A stretch of 34,369 nucleotides of DNA, taken from positions 1 through 34,369 of the forward strand of contig JAAXZE010000126.1 in NCBI GenBank assembly GCA_012720075.1, in the 5' to 3' direction. This DNA comes from Clostridia bacterium. Lineage in GTDB: Bacteria; Bacillota; Peptococcia; Peptococcales; BICA1-8. Shown here piece by piece: positions 7,966 to 17,594 of this stretch (the stretch's first letter is position 1; each line of letters begins with the position of its first letter). The translations under genes were made by a program, and so were the position numbers. Under the pieces are notes generated by a model that was not told the origin of the DNA, did no database searches, and saw nothing but the letters and a program-made list of their open reading frames with translations.

Positions 7966-9753
7966 TTAGAAACCTAAATGCACCCCATCAACCTGGTAGA
8001 CGTTAATCCCCTGGGCTTTCCCTTTGACCTTGATCTCGCCCAGGCTAGTAACTGCAAGTCTATCCTTGACCTTTTCGTATACGGCCTGGGAGATCAGGAT
8101 CTGGCCCGGTTTGGCATTGCTCTCCAGGCGGGCGGCGGTATTTACGGTATCTCCGATGGCCGTATAGTCCATCCTGAAGCTGGCCCCGATATTCCCTATG
8201 ACAGCAGGTCCGGTGTTCACTCCTATTCCGAACTGGACAGTGCGGCCATATTTTTCTTCCAGCCTCTGCTGCAAGGGAACTGATCCCTCCTTCATAGCCC
8301 AGGCCGCTTGGACGGCTTTAAAGCAGTGGTCCTCTAGATCCAACGGTGCGTTAAAGATGGCCATAGCCGCATCCCCGATGAATTTGTCCAGAGTGCCTCC
8401 GTACTTGAAAATACACTGGGCCACCAAAGTCAGGTATTCGTTGAGGATTTCAACCACTTCTTCAGGGGCGGCAGCTTCCGAAAGGGGGGTAAAACCCCGT
8501 ATATCCACAAACAGGACTGTAATCTCCCGCCTGCTTCCCCCCAGCTGCAGAGCCTTTTCTTCGCCGCCCTCCAGCAGCTTGTCCACCACCTGGGGAGCCA
8601 CATAGCGGCTGAAGACACCGGTGATGCGGCGGCGTTCCAAAAGCTCACTGATGTAATTGGCCGCCAAAGCCACCAGGTAGCCCAAAGCCAAAAGGAGCAA
8701 GGGATAAAGCAAAGAAAGAAGATAACCCTTGCTGTACATCAACCGGGCGACGGACAGATAACCTGCCGCCAGCGCTGAGAGGAGCAGTACGCCCTTCAAG
8801 GGGCTGAGCCGGGTAAAGCCAAAAGCTGCCGCTATCCCAAAAAGGACGATGGCCAGCAGGGTAGCGCTGAAAGGCGCCCTCTGCAAATAATTGCCTCGAA
8901 GCAGGTTCTGCACGATATTGGCATGGATTTCTATCCCATACATAGGCACCTCAGGGGCCAGGGGAGTAAAGTAAAAATCCCCTAAACCCACGGTATAGGG
9001 ACCAATCAGGACAATCCTGCCCTGAAAATACTCGGGCGGCACCTCACCGCTTATTACCTGAGAATAACTGATATGCTCAAAATCACCGGGGATACCAGCA
9101 TAGTTTATTTCCAACCGTTTGATGGGGTCCAGGGGCAGCCGGTTCAGATCAGGAGCAGGCAGCCCCTTCTTCTGACAATACTGTTCATAAACCTGCCAGG
9201 CAAAACTGGGCACAGTTTGACCCTGGTAATCCAGATACAGGGCAGTCTTTCTGATAATCCCGTCCGGGTCGGGAAAGGTATTGATATGCCCGGTGATAAA
9301 CGGATCGGGAAACTCCGGGAAAGGCACCACCAAATTATCGGTTTTGATGGCTCCCTGCCGGGCGGAAAAACCCTCCAGATTGGCATAGACGGGCAAGACA
9401 ACATTGCCTGCCTCCCGGATAGCTTCTACCAAAGCCAGGTCTTCTTCCGGGTCAGCGGCCGCCTCGCTGAAAATCAAATCAAGGCCGATGGCTGCCGGCT
9501 GCCCTTGGGACAGGATCTTGATTAACTCCCCATGAACATAACGGGGCCAGGGGAAACGTCCCAGATCCTCCAAGCTCTGGTCATCAATAGCCACCAGGAC
9601 TATTTCCGTATCCACAGGCCCCTTTCTCTTCAAAAAACTGTCCTGCAGTTTGCTGTCCAAAGTGGCGAAAATATCCACATAGGCAAAAAAAACAAGGAAC
9701 AGGCAAAGGAAAACTATCAAAATGTATTTTTTATTAGAACTAAGGCTCTTCAT
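7966..9753 (-). CDS. CHASE2-domain class III adenylate cyclase
   Basis: The 595 residues comprise an N-terminal membrane anchor (10-30), an extracytoplasmic CHASE2 sensor (~45-290: IVLVAIDDQSLEDLGRFPWP, GLDLIFSE, NTFPDPDGIIRKTALYL), three close membrane helices (~297-368) and a cytoplasmic cyclase domain. The catalytic residues are complete: metal-binding Asp417 (LFVDIRGF) and Asp461 (KFIGDAAMAIF), adenine-contacting Lys457 and Thr531, and transition-state Asn538 and Arg542 (DTVNTAARLE). The Lys/Thr pair points to ATP as substrate and class IIIb. It would make cAMP from ATP in response to an external signal. The start at 9753 has AGGGAG upstream and lies 16 bases after the HD-GYP gene, the last gene of a five-gene operon with surface proteins that could supply the signal. 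Confidence 0.93.
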   Translation of the reverse strand: MKSLSSNKKYILIVFLCLFLVFFAYVDIFATLDSKLQDSFLKRKGPVDTEIVLVAIDDQSLEDLGRFPWPRYVHGELIKILSQGQPAAIGLDLIFSEAAADPEEDLALVEAIREAGNVVLPVYANLEGFSARQGAIKTDNLVVPFPEFPDPFITGHINTFPDPDGIIRKTALYLDYQGQTVPSFAWQVYEQYCQKKGLPAPDLNRLPLDPIKRLEINYAGIPGDFEHISYSQVISGEVPPEYFQGRIVLIGPYTVGLGDFYFTPLAPEVPMYGIEIHANIVQNLLRGNYLQRAPFSATLLAIVLFGIAAAFGFTRLSPLKGVLLLSALAAGYLSVARLMYSKGYLLSLLYPLLLLALGYLVALAANYISELLERRRITGVFSRYVAPQVVDKLLEGGEEKALQLGGSRREITVLFVDIRGFTPLSEAAAPEEVVEILNEYLTLVAQCIFKYGGTLDKFIGDAAMAIFNAPLDLEDHCFKAVQAAWAMKEGSVPLQQRLEEKYGRTVQFGIGVNTGPAVIGNIGASFRMDYTAIGDTVNTAARLESNAKPGQILISQAVYEKVKDRLAVTSLGEIKVKGKAQGINVYQVDGVHLGF

Positions 9754-9769
9754 CAGTACAACTCCCTTA

Positions 9770-11254
9770 TTACTCCCAAATCCGGCTTTCTTTAAAAGCC
9801 GCCACCAGCAGGCTGTCCAGTTTGCCCTCTTGGGCCATTTTTTCCAGAATGTTAAATGCTGCCTGGGGAGCCATGGCTTTTTTATAAGGCCTGTCTGAAG
9901 CCGTTAAGGCATCATAAACATCCAGAATGGTAAGAATCCTGGCTTCCAAGGGGATTTCCCCGTCTTTTAAGCCCTGGGGATAGCCTGTCCCGTCCAACAG
10001 CTCATGATGACTCAAGGCCCAAGCAGGCACGTCTTTATAACGGCTATTGAAGCGGAACTTCTCCAACATCCTTTGGGCAACAGTCACATGGCTTTCCATG
10101 ATCTTGCGCTCCTCATCGGTCAGGGTGCCTTTGGAGATGCTGAGGCATTTTAATTCCTCAGCCGTTAAAAGCCTCACTCCCGGCAAAGGTTCCCAGTGAG
10201 CCAGCTCGGACAACTTCCGGACTAAATCCTGATCCACAAAAGTTGCCGGGTGGTTGGCCTTTTCAATGAGCTCCCGGGCTTGGCTGATACGAGCCAATTG
10301 CTCCCGGTGCTCCTCTTCTTGCTCCCTGTCGACAGCCCCGGCCACCTTTTTCTCCAGGAAAGCCCTGATCAGGCTGTTTTCCACCAGTTCCAGCCTCTGG
10401 CGCACATACTCAATCCTCTCTCACAAGCTGCTGGGCTTGTCCATAACGCTCAAAGGGATGGCCACCTTGCCTATATCATGGAGCCAGGCCGCCATGACCA
10501 GTTGGGCTGTCCTGTTTTCGGAAAATTTCTCATTTTTGAAAGGCCCGTCGGTTTGACTGTCAAGATAGGCGGCAAATTTTTCCGCCAGCCGGGCAATATT
10601 GCGGGTATGGTTGACATTGTAAGGGGTACGGGCATCTATAGCCGTAGCCATGACCTGGACAAAAGAATGAAAAAGATTGTCAATCTCCTGAATATACTGC
10701 ATATTTGTCAAGGATACGGCCGCTTGGGAAGCCAAGAAAAAGACCATCTTCTCCAGTTCGGGGTCAAAAGGTATGGTTTGGCCCTGTTCATTTTTGGCAT
10801 TCAAAAGCTGCAGGACCCCGATGACTTCCCCTTCATAGTTCTCCAGGGGAACCACCAGCATGGAGCAGGTGCGATACCCGGTGATGGCGTCATACTTCTT
10901 GGGGCCGGAAAAATCAAAACCGCCGGCCTCATAAACATCAGGAATGTTGACGCTCTTCTTATTTATAGCCACCCAGGAAGAAACATTGGCAGGGTTAAGG
11001 GGAACGGGAGGCAAATCAACAGGCTCCCCCTGACCTCCCTGATATATGCCCAGGGTATCATTATGGATAATCTTAAAAATCAAGCGATCCTCTTCGCATA
11101 AATACAAGGTGCCTGCATCGGCATTGGTAATCCTGCGGGCCTCCCGCAAAATCCGTTCCAAAAGTTTGGTATGGTTCTTCTCCGCAGACAGGGCAATCCC
11201 GATATTCAGCAGTTCCTCCAAATGTTCAACAAGTTTGATGTTGGCAGTACTCAT
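9770..11254 (-). pseudogene. GAF-HD-GYP phosphodiesterase interrupted by one in-frame TGA
   Basis: Reading one frame across the whole interval gives a normal GAF-HD-GYP protein of about 493 residues apart from a TGA at 10421-10423 (codon 278). Upstream of it are a GAF domain (~28-190) and the HD half (His216 in NHTRN; WLHDIGKVAIP with His259-Asp260). Downstream, in the same frame, is the GYP half: HHELLDGTGYPQGLKDGEIP and ILDVYDALTASDRPYKKAM. HD-GYP proteins hydrolyse c-di-GMP or related cyclic dinucleotides. Context around the stop (MDKPSSL-stop-ERIEYVRQRLEL) suggests that glycine is the usual residue, so GGA to TGA is a one-base change. It may be a true nonsense mutation, a sequence error or readthrough. 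The start overlaps the MBL gene's stop by four bases (ATGA), so translation is coupled. All other residues look conserved, so loss would be recent. Confidence 0.85.
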
Positions 11255-12078
11255 AAACTAATCACCATGCCTTCCTTGGCCGCTCTGGCCGTTGGATATT
11301 GACCGGTTATGCCGGCTTCCAGGGCCGCTATTTCCTCATCACTGCGCTCGGGTTTATGGTGAAAGAAGATCAGCCGGCCGGCTCCCGCTGCCTCAAGGAG
11401 GGCCAAACCTTCTTCCCAGGTAGAATGCCCCCAGCCTTGGTACCGGGGATACTCGGTGGCGGTAAAATGAGCATCGTAGATAAGCAGATCCGTTCCGGCA
11501 CACAGTTCCAAAAGCCCTCGGGCCTTTTCCGAGCCATGCTCGTAATCAGTAACATAACAGCAGGATTTATTTCCGTACTGAATCCGGTAGGAAATTCCCC
11601 CGTCAGGATGATTGTTGGCGGTGGTCCTCACGGTAATGCCGTCTCCCAGATCCAGCATATCCCCCGGTTCAATCTCGGTAAAATATAGAGCTGCCCTCAG
11701 GTTTTCCAGAGGAACGGGAAAATGGGGGTGTTCCATGGTTCTCTTGATTAATTCTGCAAAGGAAACATTTTCCTTACTTTCCCCGTAAAGGCAAAAGCTG
11801 TTGCCTTTGCGGTAAGCGGGCTTAAAAAAAGGAAAACCTTGTATATGATCCCAATGGACATGGGTGATAAAAATATCCCCGCAGACAGGACCCGGCTCCT
11901 GCATCAGCTTGGAGCCCAGGTTGGCAATCCCTGTTCCCGCATCCAGGATTATTAATCTCTTGCCGATTCGGACTTCCACACAGGGCGTGTTGCCCCCGTA
12001 TATGATTGTATCGGGTCCCGGCACCGGCCGGGACCCCCTGACACCCCAGAAGGTGATAGTAAAATCACTCAACTTCAT
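11251..12078 (-). CDS. Metallo-beta-lactamase-fold hydrolase, possible cyclic nucleotide PDE
   Basis: The 275 residues begin with the strand TFWGVRGSRPVPGPDTIIYG and GGNTPCVEVR. They contain the metal-binding signature ITHVHWDHIQGFPFF (His73, His75, Asp77, His78), further ligands in NNHPDGGISYRI and CCYVTDYEHG, the YDAHFTATEYPRYQGWGHST block and a C-terminal FFHHKPERSDEEI. This is the Lactamase_B_2 subtype often named simply 'MBL fold metallo-hydrolase'; class II cAMP phosphodiesterases share the fold. Its place directly before an HD-GYP gene (four-base overlap) and one gene before an adenylate cyclase makes a cyclic-nucleotide substrate attractive but unproven. No strong Shine-Dalgarno precedes the start; GGTGA is the best candidate. 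A CGGCAG-GCAA-CTGCCG hairpin sits at 12104-12119, between the FecR gene and this start. Confidence 0.82.
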   Translation of the reverse strand: MKLSDFTITFWGVRGSRPVPGPDTIIYGGNTPCVEVRIGKRLIILDAGTGIANLGSKLMQEPGPVCGDIFITHVHWDHIQGFPFFKPAYRKGNSFCLYGESKENVSFAELIKRTMEHPHFPVPLENLRAALYFTEIEPGDMLDLGDGITVRTTANNHPDGGISYRIQYGNKSCCYVTDYEHGSEKARGLLELCAGTDLLIYDAHFTATEYPRYQGWGHSTWEEGLALLEAAGAGRLIFFHHKPERSDEEIAALEAGITGQYPTARAAKEGMVISL

Positions 12079-12136
12079 GTTATTTATTCACCAACTTTGC
12101 TGCCGGCAGGCAACTGCCGCTAAGGTTCATAATTAA

Positions 12137-15100
12137 TTAAGGTGCAGCCTGTAATATTTTACACCTGATTTTTGTCGGGTAGCTGGAATAGTCTACATAA
12201 ACCGCCAGGTAATTATTCTCCTCAGGGTTATAGACTACTTTAACATTTCTAAGTTCCTCTCCCTCAGGATCAATTGGGACAGGGGCTCCTATCCCCTCAC
12301 CCTCTGCAGTGAAATATCTGGCAAATAACCTGTCTTGGCCGTCCTGCCAGGCTACCAGAAAACCGCCATCTGCATTAAAAGCTACACTTGGTGCATATTG
12401 ATCTTGCTCTGACTGATAAACAGGGAAATCATCTTCCATAGTCCCGTCGATATTAATGAACCTGCCGAAAATATTGCCTGTTTCGTCATTGCGGTATTCC
12501 TGCCAAACCACCAGAAACCGTTCGTTTGTATCGTCTACAGCCAAAGCATGCACATACTGGTCGGCATCCCCTACAGCAATTTCTATTTCTTCAACAAGTT
12601 CTCCCTCTGAGTTAAACATTCTTCCCTTAATATCATAATCATAATAATCTGGTGTGTTTCCAAAAACCAGTAAGTACCGATTGGCGCTGTATGCAAGAAT
12701 GGGATCAGACTGGGATTCTTCCATACTTACCAGGTCCAGTCTTCCGACATCCTGGTTATTACCCTCCTTGTCAAGAAGCTGCCCGTAGATCTCGCGTTCC
12801 AGATTACCTTCGTATACCTGCTCATCCCAAGCAATCAAATAGTCACCGGTGTCAGTATTGACAGCCACTGCAGGAGAATACTGACCATTAACTGTTTCCG
12901 GGCACACGGCAAAATTTCCTTTCTCCTCGTAGGGGTTTCCCTCCTCGTCCAGGATCTGAGCAAATATCAAATATTCTTCTTCATACTGCCAGGTTACCAG
13001 GAAAGTATCATTCTCAGGATTATAGACCACCTTGGGATCAAAGCACCTTTTGTCATTGGAGATGAGAAACTCTGGGCTTAATACGCCGTCAGCGCTGATA
13101 AACCTGCCCCAAATTTCGGAATCAATATATTCTATAATGTCTCTCTCGTAGACCACTAAGTAACGGTTATTTATGGGATCATAAGCCAGATCCGGGTTAT
13201 CTCTAGATATATAAGCTTCAAAACTCTCCGTTACCCAAACGTTTATGAAAACCGGCAAGCCGTAATCGAACAAAATCCAAATCCTGTGGGGATCCTCATA
13301 TTCGTATGTGACCGGCAGCGTGTTAAGAAAGTCACTCTTCAATGTTAAGATTAATCCCTCATCACCTTCAGTAAGAATATAATCTTCACCTTGAACCAAA
13401 TAATCTATCTCTACTCCCACTTCTCTCCATACATCCCTGACACCATTACCAAAGTTGCTAATGTAGAAAGTTGCATCTTCAAATTCCTCTCTAGTTCCAG
13501 AAAGTTCACCCGGTTCAACGCTATTCATGACCCCCTGCTTGGTAGCATGCTTCACGACCCAGTAGTCACCAATCCTGGCTGTATAGGCAAAATGCGGTGC
13601 TTCCAGTTCGATGTCCCAGGCTATGGAAGTGTACAAACCTACCCCTGCACCTTGATCAATAACCTCTCTCAGCCATTCTTCCTCAGGATTAGAACGGTGG
13701 GCATACCTTAGCTCTCCGACTGAACCATCCTCGGCATAGTAACCGATATGGGGGTTCCCCTCTTTATCGAGAGCCAGGGAGGCATATTTGCCCGCGTCGC
13801 CCTCACTGTCAACGGTCTCAAAATTCAACTCACCATCGAACCACGTGGCGTACCTAAGCTCTTTATTGACTGCGTCATAATATGCCAGATGGAGTACATT
13901 TAATCCATCGTCAACGGCAAGAGAAACATACTGGCCTTCTTGGTCGTATCCCAATTGGTCATCAATTTCAATTATATCGATATCTTCTAAATTTGGATTC
14001 AGCGGGTCAGAAATTACAGCAAGCTTTAGGGAACCACCGTTACTTTCATCATAATAGGCAATATACGCCTCGACATCCTTATCCCCGAAATCATAACCGA
14101 AAGCCAGGGAAGAAGATTTTCCTGCGTCGCTGTACTCCCCGGCTACCAGGAAAGGAGCGCTCCAATCGAAACTATTATTATTCTCTGGATATGGATTGAA
14201 CCTGAAGTACAAATCACCGTTTATTTCATCGTAATAACTGACTCCAGCACCATATCTAATTTGATCCCAGGAGTAATTATAATATGGGGTAGTATTGGTG
14301 CTTGAAGCCCCCACTGACATTCCTTCATACCCAAAACTCAGGTGATGCCAATTTCTCCCGTCGAATACATCGTATCCTAACTTCCCTCCGTCATTATAAG
14401 AAAAAAGGGAGTACTCATTTCCGTAAGAATCATGAAGAATGGTTAAAGACCCCTGACTGCTGCCAAACTGGGGTTCTTCCTCTTGCCAAGAGTTGCCGTT
14501 CCAGTACCGGTACCTCACCGAGCCGGCATCATAGATTATATGAGGCATCCCCTTACTATCCAGAGCTATATCCGTATACACTCCATATTCGTCAATAATG
14601 GTCCTATCCCAGTCCCCTTCTTCATATTCTTCATAGACTATCACGGTAAAGCTTATTTCTGCGGGAAGATAGCCCTCTTTGCTGGCCGTTACCGTCACCG
14701 TAGTAATTCCCGGTTCCACGCCATAGATAATAAGGTCTTTCCCCTCAAAGTGTGCTTCGGCTATGCTCTCGTCCTCTACCTCCACTTCCAGTACCACATC
14801 AGCAGGTTCAGTCTCGATAGGATAAGACTCTTCACCGCCAACCTGCAAATAGATATTTTCCAACTGGGTAGTGATTACTATCTCCGGCAAGTCCTCATTA
14901 TCATCATCCCCCGGATCAGTAGGCGGTGGACTTACACTCCCGCTTCCCGAATCGGAACTTGAAGAGCTTTCACTCCCGGAACTGCTGTCATACTGGATGT
15001 TCTGAGCAAGTTCCTGCTGCAGCCTTTCCTGCTGTTCTTGTTGTTGCTGTTGTTCCTGTCTGGCTTGTTCAATCCTTTCCTCCAGATTCTGAAGGATTTC

Positions 15101-15835
15101 GGGATTAATCAGCTCGGGCTGCTGCATACTGATTTCCTGCAGGGTTTCTAAAACAAACAGGCTTAGTTCTACATCCTCTGTCAGGGTTTCCAGGTCATAC
15201 CTGCCTGGGTCGGTAATGTCCCCTGTCTGGACAAATATCTGATTAGCCTGAACCTCAATCTCCACATCCTGGGTAACGGTTGTTCCGTCTTCCAGGGTTA
15301 CCAGCTGAGGAACAGTGACAAAAACTCTCCCTTCCAAAGTCACCACTGCAGCCTGACCGCCGGAGGCCAGAGTAACAAAGAACTGGGTTCCTCTGACACC
15401 CATTACGGCGGTAGGAGTACGGATTTCATACTTAGCTCCGGCGCTAAGCTGACTTTTTACATTGGTATAAACCTGACCTGCTTTTAAATTCAGGGAGGTT
15501 TTATCGGCATTATTCTCCGAGGACTGCACCAATTCACTGATCATAACCCGGCTGTTTTCACCAACCTTCAGCTCTTTATCCTCGGCTAATTCCAGCGTCA
15601 CCCGCCCGTCTTTGCCGGTAATGATAGTATCCCCTTGGGTCAGTCCCATTCCTTTAAAGGCCGGGAAGGTTTTTTCTCCTCCTGCCCTTAAAACCTTAAC
15701 ATCCCCCTGGACTGCCGTTATTTTGGCAACCCGCAGGGTATCCGCAGCCATAGCCGGATTTCCCGGAAGATTAACTGCGGGCAGGACTACGGACAGGAAA
15801 AACACTACTATCAGCAGCCAGCTAATTCTTTTCAT
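12137..15835 (-). CDS. Large secreted FecR-domain protein with two beta-propeller-like arrays
   Basis: This 1232-residue exported protein has a signal peptide (1-30, ending NPAMA) and a FecR domain (~66-155, with IRTPTAVMGVRGTQFFVT). A Gln/Glu-rich coiled coil (~250-280) and a Ser/Gly/Pro/Asp linker (~283-316) follow. Next come an Ig-like domain (~318-402) and a first array of ~50-residue repeats of the type SLALDKEGNPHIGYYAEDG. An X2-like domain follows (SVEPGELSGTREEFEDATFY). A second array has about seven repeats of the type VVYNPENDTFLVTWQYEEE. It is probably displayed outside the membrane. The start lies immediately after the stop of the NHL gene (TAA then ATG), with AGGGGGTGG as ribosome site. 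FecR proteins commonly travel with CHASE2 cyclases, as here, suggesting a sensory partnership. It has no TonB box or sigma-factor partner. Confidence 0.85.
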   Translation of the reverse strand: MKRISWLLIVVFFLSVVLPAVNLPGNPAMAADTLRVAKITAVQGDVKVLRAGGEKTFPAFKGMGLTQGDTIITGKDGRVTLELAEDKELKVGENSRVMISELVQSSENNADKTSLNLKAGQVYTNVKSQLSAGAKYEIRTPTAVMGVRGTQFFVTLASGGQAAVVTLEGRVFVTVPQLVTLEDGTTVTQDVEIEVQANQIFVQTGDITDPGRYDLETLTEDVELSLFVLETLQEISMQQPELINPEILQNLEERIEQARQEQQQQQEQQERLQQELAQNIQYDSSSGSESSSSSDSGSGSVSPPPTDPGDDDNEDLPEIVITTQLENIYLQVGGEESYPIETEPADVVLEVEVEDESIAEAHFEGKDLIIYGVEPGITTVTVTASKEGYLPAEISFTVIVYEEYEEGDWDRTIIDEYGVYTDIALDSKGMPHIIYDAGSVRYRYWNGNSWQEEEPQFGSSQGSLTILHDSYGNEYSLFSYNDGGKLGYDVFDGRNWHHLSFGYEGMSVGASSTNTTPYYNYSWDQIRYGAGVSYYDEINGDLYFRFNPYPENNNSFDWSAPFLVAGEYSDAGKSSSLAFGYDFGDKDVEAYIAYYDESNGGSLKLAVISDPLNPNLEDIDIIEIDDQLGYDQEGQYVSLAVDDGLNVLHLAYYDAVNKELRYATWFDGELNFETVDSEGDAGKYASLALDKEGNPHIGYYAEDGSVGELRYAHRSNPEEEWLREVIDQGAGVGLYTSIAWDIELEAPHFAYTARIGDYWVVKHATKQGVMNSVEPGELSGTREEFEDATFYISNFGNGVRDVWREVGVEIDYLVQGEDYILTEGDEGLILTLKSDFLNTLPVTYEYEDPHRIWILFDYGLPVFINVWVTESFEAYISRDNPDLAYDPINNRYLVVYERDIIEYIDSEIWGRFISADGVLSPEFLISNDKRCFDPKVVYNPENDTFLVTWQYEEEYLIFAQILDEEGNPYEEKGNFAVCPETVNGQYSPAVAVNTDTGDYLIAWDEQVYEGNLEREIYGQLLDKEGNNQDVGRLDLVSMEESQSDPILAYSANRYLLVFGNTPDYYDYDIKGRMFNSEGELVEEIEIAVGDADQYVHALAVDDTNERFLVVWQEYRNDETGNIFGRFINIDGTMEDDFPVYQSEQDQYAPSVAFNADGGFLVAWQDGQDRLFARYFTAEGEGIGAPVPIDPEGEELRNVKVVYNPEENNYLAVYVDYSSYPTKIRCKILQAAP

Positions 15836-17326
15836 TTATTCCACCCCCTGGCTATCGGTAATGACAACGGCCCGGTACATGGGCACCCACTCTACTTTAT
15901 AACCCATACTCTCAGCCAGATAGCGCAAACCTACCATAGTATAGCCGTTATTGTTCCGCAGGTTTGGATCTCCGGCAGTAAACACTTTTTCTCGGTTTCC
16001 TTTGGTTATGGTAATTGTGCCGTCTGCCGACCATTCAACCCTGTAACCCAGCTTCTGGCAGATAGCCCTTAGCGGCAGTATGGTCCGTCCATCCTGGATA
16101 TAAGGCTTGTTATCGGCAGCCAGCTCCAATCTGACGCCATTGACCCAAATCTGAATTTCCTCCGAAGGAGGAGCAAAGTTGGGAATGGCTTTCAACTCAT
16201 CGGGATTAAGGGGCATCTGCCAAATAAGGTTGTTGTCGGCATCAGCTATGTATAATTTATTATTATAATGAGCCACACCTACAGGGCTGCCCACAACGGC
16301 CTGGTAAAGGGGACCCGGAGCCTTGCCGTTTTCACCGGTACCCACCAGGGTGATTACCTGACCGGTGTTGAGGACGGCTCTAACCCGGGAATTCCAGGTA
16401 TCGGCAATAATCAACGTCCCGTTTTCCAGAACCGTTATGCCCTTGGGGAAATTAAAAGCCGCTTCGGTCCTTGAGCCGTCCCGAAAACCGCCTTGAATGT
16501 AGTCTGTTCCCGATAACAAGGTACCTCGGGTTCCGGCCACTGTTTCCACCCGGTCTTTGGCTATCCTGCGGATCAATTGGTTACCGCTGTCAACTATATA
16601 AAGATTGCCCTCCCTGTCCAGGGCCAGGGCTGCCGGCTCGTTGAATTGAGCCTCGGCCAACGCCCCGTCCCGGTAACCCGCCTCTCCGGTATTCTTACCG
16701 GCATAGGTGGTGACTAAACCCTGAGGCGAAATTTTCCGGATCACATTATTTAAGGTATCGGCTACATAAAGATTACCGGCCTTGTCCAGGGCTAATCCGC
16801 CGGGGGCATTGAACTGGGCCTCCCTGGCCGATCCGTTTCGGAAGCCCGCCTTCCCTGTCCCGGCATAAGTGGTTACCTTTCCTTGGGAAATCTTACGAAT
16901 GACGTTGTTCCCTGTATCGGCCACGTAGATTGTGCCCTGACCGTCAACAACCACCGCCCGGGGTTTATTGAACATGGCCTTGTTCACATCTCCGTCGACC
17001 AAGCCGCCCAGGGGAAAGCCATAGGAATCGGCGTCCTTAATGCTGCCGGCCACAGTGCCTACAATACCATTAGCAATAACCCTGATGCTGTTGTTGTAGC
17101 AGTCAGCCACATAAATCCGGCCTTGACCGTCCACGGCCAAGCCATAAGGAGTGTTGAATCCCGCTTTCTCAGGCAGGCCGTCTGCCTTTTCCGGAATACC
17201 GCTGCCGGTCAGAACCCCCAAGACCGGTTCTTCGCCCCAAAGGGGCAGGGGCCAATCCAGGAGGAACAAGGCCAGAAAGCCCGCCAGCACCGTCTTGACA
17301 GTAGGTTTGAAGACTTTATCGCCCAT
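15836..17326 (-). CDS. Secreted NHL-repeat propeller with copper-amine-oxidase-N stalk
   Basis: A signal peptide (to about LPLWGEEP) is followed by six NHL blades. Typical blades are FNAPGGLALDKAGNLYVADT with NNVIRKISPQG, and FNEPAALALDREGNLYIVDS, separated by GFRDG/GYRDG insertions. The last ~110 residues are two copper-amine-oxidase-N-like units (IWVNGVRLELAADNKPYIQD, ILPLRAICQKLGYRVEWSAD, MVGLRYLAESMGYKVEWVPM). The protein probably folds as a six-bladed propeller on a wall-facing stalk and binds a ligand or partner outside the cell. It is the first gene of the sensory operon; GAGGTG lies upstream of the ATG. The 17327-17509 leader shows no convincing promoter, though a TATAAT occurs at about 17365 on this strand. 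Confidence 0.85.
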   Translation of the reverse strand: MGDKVFKPTVKTVLAGFLALFLLDWPLPLWGEEPVLGVLTGSGIPEKADGLPEKAGFNTPYGLAVDGQGRIYVADCYNNSIRVIANGIVGTVAGSIKDADSYGFPLGGLVDGDVNKAMFNKPRAVVVDGQGTIYVADTGNNVIRKISQGKVTTYAGTGKAGFRNGSAREAQFNAPGGLALDKAGNLYVADTLNNVIRKISPQGLVTTYAGKNTGEAGYRDGALAEAQFNEPAALALDREGNLYIVDSGNQLIRRIAKDRVETVAGTRGTLLSGTDYIQGGFRDGSRTEAAFNFPKGITVLENGTLIIADTWNSRVRAVLNTGQVITLVGTGENGKAPGPLYQAVVGSPVGVAHYNNKLYIADADNNLIWQMPLNPDELKAIPNFAPPSEEIQIWVNGVRLELAADNKPYIQDGRTILPLRAICQKLGYRVEWSADGTITITKGNREKVFTAGDPNLRNNNGYTMVGLRYLAESMGYKVEWVPMYRAVVITDSQGVE

Positions 17327-17509
17327 AACAAAACACCTCGATATCTAATAATAAAGTAATAAATTATATTCCCTCTTCTTATGACATTTCCTGCCAATAT
17401 ATGTCTAAATTTTCTTTAAATTTAACTTTTTGATAAAAAAATGCATCTGATGCTCCTTATACTACGGCTTGCTTTAAAGGTTCCGGAGCAGAAACCTTCA
17501 TTGCTTTTT

Positions 17510-17541
17510 AAAAAAAAAGACAGGTATTGCTTAAATACCTG
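17510..17541 (-). terminator. Rho-independent terminator of the peptide export operon
   Basis: On the minus strand CAGGTATT and AATACCTG pair in an eight-bp stem (17521-17541) with a five-base loop, followed by TCTTTTTTTTT (17510-17520). It lies about 50 bases after the stop of the precursor peptide gene and separates the export operon from the NHL/FecR/cyclase operon. Confidence 0.9.
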
Positions 17542-17594
17542 CCACCCCAAAATTTGACATAGAACCTTTTATTCTTGCCATAAATTTTTTCAAC

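Noticed and set aside
10421-10423. Selenocysteine reading of the TGA
   Set aside because: Family context predicts glycine, not cysteine, and no clear SECIS-like hairpin follows the codon.
10250-11101. 283-codon plus-strand open frame
   Set aside because: It lies antisense to the GAF-HD-GYP gene, whose conserved motifs define the coding strand; the plus product has no recognisable domain.
13391-15108. Several plus-strand open frames opposite the large FecR-protein gene
   Set aside because: They lack ribosome sites and family motifs, while the minus frame is continuous with a signal peptide, domains and repeats.
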